Shown here piece by piece: positions 59,275 through 64,000 of a stretch of DNA of 64,000 bases. Made by a program: the position numbers and the translations under genes. Source of the stretch: Pseudoalteromonas sp. Scap06. GTDB taxonomy: Bacteria > Pseudomonadota > Gammaproteobacteria > Enterobacterales > Alteromonadaceae. Position 1 is the stretch's first letter. The number at the start of each line of letters is the position of its first letter. The notes under the pieces were generated by a model. The model worked only from the letters and a program-made list of their open reading frames with translations. It searched no databases and had not been told where the DNA came from. The stretch is taken from assembly GCF_013394165.1 (NCBI RefSeq), contig NZ_CP041330.1, positions 2,844,501 through 2,908,500 of the forward strand, written 5' to 3'.

Positions 59275-60000
59275 ATGAAAACATTATTACTATTAATATT
59301 ATTAGGTTTTTCAAACTTAGTCTGTGCCGATACCGTTTACTTAACGTCATTAGCTTGGCCGCCTTATGCTGATAAATCACTCGATCAACAAGGTGCATCT
59401 GTTGCTGTAGCAAAAGCCGCATTTAAAGCTGAAGGGCACGAGCTTGTTGTAGACTTTTTCCCATGGTCTCGCGCAGTTAATTCTGCAGCTCAAGCAAATT
59501 CAAAGTATGTTGGTTATTTTCCTGAGTATATGCATGACACGTCTGATTTTGTATTTTCAAATCCAACAGGTACAGGTCCACTTGGGTTAGTACAAAACAA
59601 TGTAAAACCTATCACTTTCTCTACTACCAGTGATTTAGCTGGTAAGCGTATAGGTGTGGTGCAAGATTATGTAAATACTAAAGAGCTTGACGATATGATT
59701 GCCGCGGGTTCGATAAAGGGTGATGCAGTCCCCTCCGATGTACTAAATATCAAAAAAGTTGCAGCTGGTAGAATTGATGCAGCAGTTATTGATGCCAATG
59801 TGCTTAATTATTTACTAAGTACTGATAAATCACTGGCAAGCATGAAAAGTAAAGTATCAATGAATGAAACATTACTTGAAGATAAAAGCCTTTATATTGC
59901 ATTTAGAAACGATGCCGAAGGAAAAAAATGGCAACAAATCTACAACTCAGGGTTAGAGAAGATAGATGTTAATGCAATAATGTCAAACTACTTAAAGTAA
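59275..60000 (+). CDS. Periplasmic solute-binding protein (SBP_bac_3 type)
   Basis: The 241-residue protein has a signal peptide (MKTLLLLILLGFSNLVCA) and a type II periplasmic binding fold: LTSLAWPPYADKSLDQQGAS at the start, DLAGKRIGVVQDYV at the domain hinge, and VAAGRIDAAVIDANV. No transporter genes are nearby. Instead it is followed after 9 bases by a chemoreceptor gene, so it may be a ligand-sensing partner. A broken paralogue lies downstream at 61632-61856. Confidence 0.85.
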   Translation: MKTLLLLILLGFSNLVCADTVYLTSLAWPPYADKSLDQQGASVAVAKAAFKAEGHELVVDFFPWSRAVNSAAQANSKYVGYFPEYMHDTSDFVFSNPTGTGPLGLVQNNVKPITFSTTSDLAGKRIGVVQDYVNTKELDDMIAAGSIKGDAVPSDVLNIKKVAAGRIDAAVIDANVLNYLLSTDKSLASMKSKVSMNETLLEDKSLYIAFRNDAEGKKWQQIYNSGLEKIDVNAIMSNYLK

Positions 60001-60009
60001 GGACATCCT

Positions 60010-61497
60010 TTGACCCGTTCAATTTTATTTAGGCTTGTAGTTACCACGTTGAGCGCTATGATATTGGTGCTGTTGTGCTTTGGAATTTATGATTATACCA
60101 CCCAAAGTAAGCAACTAAAGCAAAAACTTGATACTGAGATTAGCCTAGCTAAGGAACGTATTGGTTTATCGTTACCCAATGCAATGTGGAACTTTCAAGA
60201 CGAGCTCGCAAATAAGTTAATAAAAGCTGAAGTAGCTTCTGATAATATTTCTAAAATAACAATTTATGATACTAATGAGCAAGTTTTTGCAGAAACAGAC
60301 GGTGTAAAAACACAGTCTGTTATACAAAGTGAACTTATTTATGATGATTCAGGTACTCCTAATAAAGTCGGCTCAGTGAGTCTTTACGTTGAATACAGTC
60401 ATATTGATAAAGTATTAACTGAATTGGCGATATTTTTAGTCATTGAGATGCTGTTGCTTGCCAGTATTTTGGGAGCTGTTTTAGTTTATATTTTTAAAAA
60501 ACTAGTTGCGCAGCCTCTATCTGAGGTAGCAGAAAAAATGGCAATGATAGCCAGTGGTGATGGCGACCTAACACAAGAAATCGTTGTTAGACGCGATGAC
60601 GAAATAGGTCAACTGGCAGCCTCTTTTAATAAGTTTGAGCATAAAATTGCAGCGCTTATAAATGGTTTTAAATTGTCGGTAGATGATTCGCTTAGTGTTG
60701 CAGGTAATATCTCATCACTAAGCGCAGAAGGCGTGCACTATTTATCCACACAACAGGTAGAAACAGACCAAATAGCGACAGCCATTACACAAATGGCTTC
60801 CTCTGCAACCGAAATAGAAAATAACGCAAAGCATACTTTGAACTCTGCAGAAACTGCAAATATTGATGCACAAAAAGTTCATGAAGCTTTTTTAAACTCT
60901 ATTAACTCTATTGAAAGTTTAGTCGGTCAACTTGATGAATCATCTAGAGTAATAGGTACTTTAGAAGAATCTGTTCAGGATATTGTATCAGTACTTGACG
61001 TTATTCAGGCTATCGCAGAACAAACAAACCTACTGGCATTAAACGCCGCTATTGAAGCAGCTCGAGCAGGTGAGCAAGGGCGAGGGTTTGCCGTAGTTGC
61101 TGATGAAGTACGTTCTTTGGCAAGTAGAACACAAAAAAGCACAGCGGAGATCCATACTACCATTGAAAATTTGCAAAAAGGCTCTCAATCTGCAGTAAAT
61201 GTCATGCAACTTAGTAAAAATATGAGTCAAGACAGTATGAGTGCCGCAACTGCAGCGAGCGAGCTGATTGCAAATATTTCTGACGCAATTGGATCAATTA
61301 CCCAAATGTCGAGCCATATTTCAAGTGCAGTTACCGAGCAAAGCACCGTTGCTGAGGACTTAAGTAAAAATATTAATGAAGTGGTATCGGCTGGACAAAG
61401 TAGTATGGCTAAAATTGAACAAGTTCAAACTTACTCTCGGGATATGCAAGAGCTAGCGGCACAATTAAAAGATTCTGCCAGTGTTTTTAAAACGTAA
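60010..61497 (+). CDS. Methyl-accepting chemotaxis protein
   Basis: This is a chemoreceptor of 495 residues with transmembrane segments near 6-28 and 138-162 and a short periplasmic domain of about 110 residues between them. HAMP is near 163-215, and the signalling hairpin tip reads [20 protein letters not shown] near 340. It starts at TTG 60010 with AAGGA overlapping the stop of the binding-protein gene. The small sensor domain next to a dedicated periplasmic binding protein suggests indirect ligand sensing. Confidence 0.92.
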   Translation: MTRSILFRLVVTTLSAMILVLLCFGIYDYTTQSKQLKQKLDTEISLAKERIGLSLPNAMWNFQDELANKLIKAEVASDNISKITIYDTNEQVFAETDGVKTQSVIQSELIYDDSGTPNKVGSVSLYVEYSHIDKVLTELAIFLVIEMLLLASILGAVLVYIFKKLVAQPLSEVAEKMAMIASGDGDLTQEIVVRRDDEIGQLAASFNKFEHKIAALINGFKLSVDDSLSVAGNISSLSAEGVHYLSTQQVETDQIATAITQMASSATEIENNAKHTLNSAETANIDAQKVHEAFLNSINSIESLVGQLDESSRVIGTLEESVQDIVSVLDVIQAIAEQTNLLALNAAIEAARAGEQGRGFAVVADEVRSLASRTQKSTAEIHTTIENLQKGSQSAVNVMQLSKNMSQDSMSAATAASELIANISDAIGSITQMSSHISSAVTEQSTVAEDLSKNINEVVSAGQSSMAKIEQVQTYSRDMQELAAQLKDSASVFKT

Positions 61498-61541
61498 CCT
61501 AAAACTGAGACAAGTAGACTGTTGAAAGTTGTATTTATTCA

Positions 61542-61635
61542 AGATCTAGTGACATTTAAAGGTTAAGTTTACAGCTGCATGTTTGATCTGGAGGTAAGAT
61601 TGAGTCTATGTAGTGTGGTTGGCCATAAATAGGCG
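61542..61635. mobile_element. Decayed MITE fragment
   Basis: This stretch aligns, with many substitutions, to the left end of MITE copy 2: GATCTAGTGACATTT against GATCTGTTGACCTTT, and GTGTGGTTGGCCATAAATAG against GTGTGGTATTCCCCACAAATAG. The other end of the element is missing. It joins directly to the pseudogene. Confidence 0.65.
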
Positions 61636-61856
61636 CAGCAGTTATTGATGCTAATGCATTAAAGTACTTACTGAGCACAGATAAATCCCTTACCAGCATT
61701 GCAAGTAAAGTTGCGATGAACGCAAATTTACTTGAAGAGAAAAAACTATATATTGCGTTTAGAAACGATGCAGAAGGACAAAAATGGCAACAAATTTATA
61801 ATAAAGGTTTAGCCAAAATAAACGTCAATCAAATAATGACAAACTACTCTAATTAA
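61632..61856 (+). pseudogene. 3' remnant of a periplasmic binding-protein paralogue
   Basis: The frame reads AAVIDANALKYLLSTDKSLT, then SIASKVAMNANLLEEKKLYI, AFRNDAEGQKWQQIYNKGLA and KINVNQIMTNYSN before TAA. This is clearly homologous to the last 75 or so residues of the protein at 59275-60000. There is no start codon or N-terminal two-thirds. The sequence before it is a decayed MITE. It looks like the end of a former second copy whose 5' part was lost in a MITE-associated rearrangement. Confidence 0.88.
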
Positions 61857-61982
61857 GCGTATATGTCGTAATAGCTTTATTAAAGCAACCTTAAGATTAG
61901 CACATTTGCCAATACCTTAAGGTTGCTCACTATGAATAACACTTAAGGTAGGCAATAATTGATTTTAATAAATTTGGTGTTA

Positions 61983-62990
61983 TTACTCAGAAGTTTGTTC
62001 TCTACCAAGTAATGCCATAGCAGCTGCTTTCATGCCTTTATTCTCATAAAGCACTTTGTATATTTGCTCAGTGATTGGCATTTCAACGCCCGCACGCTGC
62101 GCAAGTAAATACACTTCTTTGGTATTTCTGAAGCCTTCAACTACTTGGCCGATTGATGCAATCGCATCATCAACACTTTCACCTTGACCTAAGGCTAAAC
62201 CAAAACGGCGGTTGCGCGACTGATTATCGGTACAGGTTAGAATTAAATCGCCTAAACCAGCCATCCCCATAAAGGTCTCTGGTTTCGCACCTAGGGCACA
62301 ACCCAAACGCGATAACTCTGCTAAACCACGAGTAATAAGCGCGGTACGTGCATTTGCACCAAAGCCGACACCATCAGAAATCCCTGCACCAATAGCAATC
62401 ACGTTTTTAACCGCACCACCAAGCTGTATGCCAATAAAGTCGTCATTGTTGTACACTCTAAACGATCGACCGCAATGTAATAAATCGGCAATTTGTTTCG
62501 CAAATGCTGATGACGTTGATGACACCGAAATGGCAGTTGGTGAACCCTTCGCCATTTCTTTAGCAAAAGTTGGCCCCGAAAGCACCGCTAATGGCACTTC
62601 TTCACCGAGTTCTTGCACTGCCACTTCTTGCAATAAACGCCCAGTATCAGGCTCAAGTCCTTTAGTAGCCCACGCTATTTTTGCATCAGAGCGCAAAGCC
62701 GGTTTAATTTGCTTTAACGTGTCAGCAAACGCATGACTCGGCACAACAACTAAAACAATATCGCTAGCTGCTGTTGCATGCTGTAAATCAGCTTCAAGAG
62801 TTAAGGTGTCAGGAAAAGGAATATCAGGTAAGTAACGTTGATTTTTTCGCTCAGCTGCAAGCGTCGCAACGTCTTGACTATTGCGTCCCCATAAAGTCAC
62901 TTTGTGACCATTTCGGGCTAAACAAATAGCAAGGGCGGTGCCATATGACCCCGCCCCTAAAACAGTAACAGCTGATGTTGCTGTATTCAT
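61983..62990 (-). CDS. gpsA: Glycerol-3-phosphate dehydrogenase [NAD(P)+]
   Basis: GpsA makes sn-glycerol-3-phosphate for phospholipid synthesis. The 335 residues show the Rossmann motif [19 protein letters not shown], the conserved [16 protein letters not shown], catalytic Lys in [16 protein letters not shown] and [20 protein letters not shown]. It is last in the yibN-grxC-secB-gpsA operon, 3 bases after secB. Confidence 0.97.
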   Translation of the reverse strand: MNTATSAVTVLGAGSYGTALAICLARNGHKVTLWGRNSQDVATLAAERKNQRYLPDIPFPDTLTLEADLQHATAASDIVLVVVPSHAFADTLKQIKPALRSDAKIAWATKGLEPDTGRLLQEVAVQELGEEVPLAVLSGPTFAKEMAKGSPTAISVSSTSSAFAKQIADLLHCGRSFRVYNNDDFIGIQLGGAVKNVIAIGAGISDGVGFGANARTALITRGLAELSRLGCALGAKPETFMGMAGLGDLILTCTDNQSRNRRFGLALGQGESVDDAIASIGQVVEGFRNTKEVYLLAQRAGVEMPITEQIYKVLYENKGMKAAAMALLGREQTSE

Positions 62991-62993
62991 AAA

Positions 62994-63482
62994 TTATGCG
63001 TCTGCTGAAGCCTGCTCAGCTTGCGCTGTGCGTTGCTGCATGTACTGTGCAAATAATGCGTCAAAGTTAACTGGCGCAAGATTAAGTTGTGGAAACGTAC
63101 CACGATTTACTAAGTTCGATACCGCTTCACGTGCATATGGGAATAACACGTTAGGACAGAATGCACCCAGCATGTGTGCTAATTGCATTTCTTCAACTTC
63201 AGCAATAGTAAAAATACCTGCTTGCTGAATTTCACACAAAAACGCAGTTTCTTCACCGATAGATGCCGTCACAGTTAATGCTAAAACAACTTCGTATACA
63301 CCTTCATCAAGCTTATTAGAGCGTGTATCTAAATCTAATTTTACTTCTGGAGCCCACTCTTTTTGAAAAATAGCTGGTGAATTTGGCGTTTCAAACGACA
63401 CATCTTTAGTGTAAATACGTTGAATAGTAAACTGTGCGCCTGCATCAGCTTCTGCTGCTGCGTTTTGATTTTGTTCGTTCAT
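62994..63482 (-). CDS. secB: Protein-export chaperone SecB
   Basis: SecB is a tetrameric chaperone that keeps preproteins unfolded and hands them to SecA. The 162-residue protein has the conserved [20 protein letters not shown], an acidic [10 protein letters not shown] strand and the [20 protein letters not shown] segment. A slightly longer Ala/Glu-rich N-terminus is normal in this group. It sits in the conserved grxC-secB-gpsA order. Confidence 0.97.
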   Translation of the reverse strand: MNEQNQNAAAEADAGAQFTIQRIYTKDVSFETPNSPAIFQKEWAPEVKLDLDTRSNKLDEGVYEVVLALTVTASIGEETAFLCEIQQAGIFTIAEVEEMQLAHMLGAFCPNVLFPYAREAVSNLVNRGTFPQLNLAPVNFDALFAQYMQQRTAQAEQASADA

Positions 63483-63520
63483 TGTTATTCCTAACCTGTT
63501 ATTTATTATAATTAATTAAA

Positions 63521-63778
63521 TTAAGCACTCAGCTTAGCGTCAAGGTGACCTTGTGCTTCTAGTGCCATCATGTCGTCACAGCCACCGATGTGTTCATCGT
63601 TAATAAAAATTTGTGGAACCGTGCTTGCGCCACCGGCTTTGGCGATCATTTCATCGCGAAGCTCTGGCTGAACGCCAATATCAATGTTTGTGTATTCTAC
63701 ACCTTTGCTGTCTAACAGCGCTAATGCGCGATGACAAAAAGGACAATATCCTTTGGTGTATAAAACAACGTTACTCAT
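63521..63778 (-). CDS. grxC: Glutaredoxin 3
   Basis: This is a glutathione-dependent disulfide reductase of 85 residues. The active site is C-P-F-C in YTKGYCPFCHRALALL (E. coli Grx3 has CPYC), with the cis-Pro in STVPQIFIND and the C-terminal GGCDDMMALEAQG glutathione-binding motif. It is upstream of secB on the same strand. Confidence 0.95.
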   Translation of the reverse strand: MSNVVLYTKGYCPFCHRALALLDSKGVEYTNIDIGVQPELRDEMIAKAGGASTVPQIFINDEHIGGCDDMMALEAQGHLDAKLSA

Positions 63779-63810
63779 AATTAATCCTTAATCGGTTTAG
63801 CTAAGAGATA

Positions 63811-64000
63811 TTAGCGACCGCTTGTTGTTGGCAGACTTGCTGATTGCCACGCACCCATACCGCCAGATAAAACATAAACCTGTTCATAGCCTGATTTATG
63901 CATTGCAGTTGCAACACCTGAGGCAGTCATGCCTGCAGCACATACCACTATAATGGGTTTGCTCTTATACTTTTCAAGGGTTGAGAAATCAGATTCTTTA
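63811..64000 (-). CDS. yibN: Rhodanese-like domain protein (partial at window edge)
   Basis: The last 62 or so residues are visible: KESDFSTLEKYKSKPIIVVC, then AAGMTASGVATAMHKSGYEQ and VYVLSGGMGAWQSASLP before TAA. The active-site Cys lies in VVCAAGMTASGVA and GGMGAW is the usual C-terminal rhodanese motif. The start is beyond 64000. The order rhodanese-grxC-secB-gpsA equals E. coli yibN-grxC-secB-gpsA, and E. coli YibN has an N-terminal membrane anchor that cannot be checked here. Confidence 0.88.
   Translation of the reverse strand, partial: KESDFSTLEKYKSKPIIVVCAAGMTASGVATAMHKSGYEQVYVLSGGMGAWQSASLPTTSGR

Larger units (their letters stand above)
61498..61982. other. Spacer holding a MITE relic and a pseudogene
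   Basis: This 485-base gap contains a decayed MITE fragment and a truncated binding-protein gene, both listed. A long stem (GCAACCTTAAG at 61885-61895 pairing with CTTAAGGTTGC at 61916-61926) follows the pseudogene but lacks a T-run. Confidence 0.6.

Overview
The window looks like the chromosome of a marine gammaproteobacterium of the order Alteromonadales, most likely Pseudoalteromonas. This rests on low-GC coding style, a secreted subtilisin with two C-terminal PPC domains, a DUF3718 protein, a TorF-family porin, and core gene order (rplU-rpmA-obgE, nadC/ampDE/pil, pdhR-aceEF-lpdA, gpsA-secB-grxC-yibN). No species name can be proved from the sequence alone.

Region 1 (1 to about 16986) is the right-hand part of a Tn7-like transposon. 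tnsA, tnsB and the first codons of tnsC run leftwards off the window edge. To their right lies about 13 kb of cargo on the plus strand. It holds a small unknown gene, a type I restriction-modification operon (hsdM, hsdS, two DUF262/GmrSD-like proteins, hsdR, an M48-type metallopeptidase) and three small genes of unknown role, the last a minimal-nucleotidyltransferase-like protein that seems to start at ATT. A cluster of about 20-bp repeats typical of a TnsB-bound transposon end sits at 16911-16986, only a few bases past the stop codon of yhiN. The element therefore appears to have inserted at the 3' end of yhiN.

Region 2 (16989-34040) is core genome: yhiN, an extracellular subtilisin, a peroxiredoxin, a chemoreceptor, folA, obgE, rpmA/rplU, ispB, mdh and argR with ARG boxes. 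It ends with a ferric-iron ABC transporter (fbpABC-like) that has a Fur box and a DyP-type peroxidase as its last gene.

Region 3 (34041-43900) holds a strong candidate for a CsrB-type regulatory RNA (about two dozen GGA motifs, a terminator, and a GacA/UvrY-type upstream site), a DTW-domain tRNA-modification gene, and the pyruvate dehydrogenase cluster lpdA-aceF-aceE-pdhR with a PdhR operator. The spacer after it carries a Nextera (Tn5 mosaic end) adapter followed by poly-A, so the assembly is suspect there.

Region 4 (43901-56656) has ampE and ampD separated by a MITE, nadC, the type IV pilus genes pilA, pilC, pilD with coaE, then pilB in an unusual place, yacG, a cpxP / cpxRA module and a lysophospholipase-like gene. 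Region 5 (56704-64000) has fieF, trmL, a second MITE, a TorF porin, a periplasmic solute-binding protein next to a chemoreceptor, a truncated paralogue of that binding protein fused to a decayed MITE, and gpsA-secB-grxC-yibN.

The most notable points are the Tn7-like island with its composite restriction cargo, the CsrB-like RNA, the adapter artefact and the MITE-linked gene truncation.
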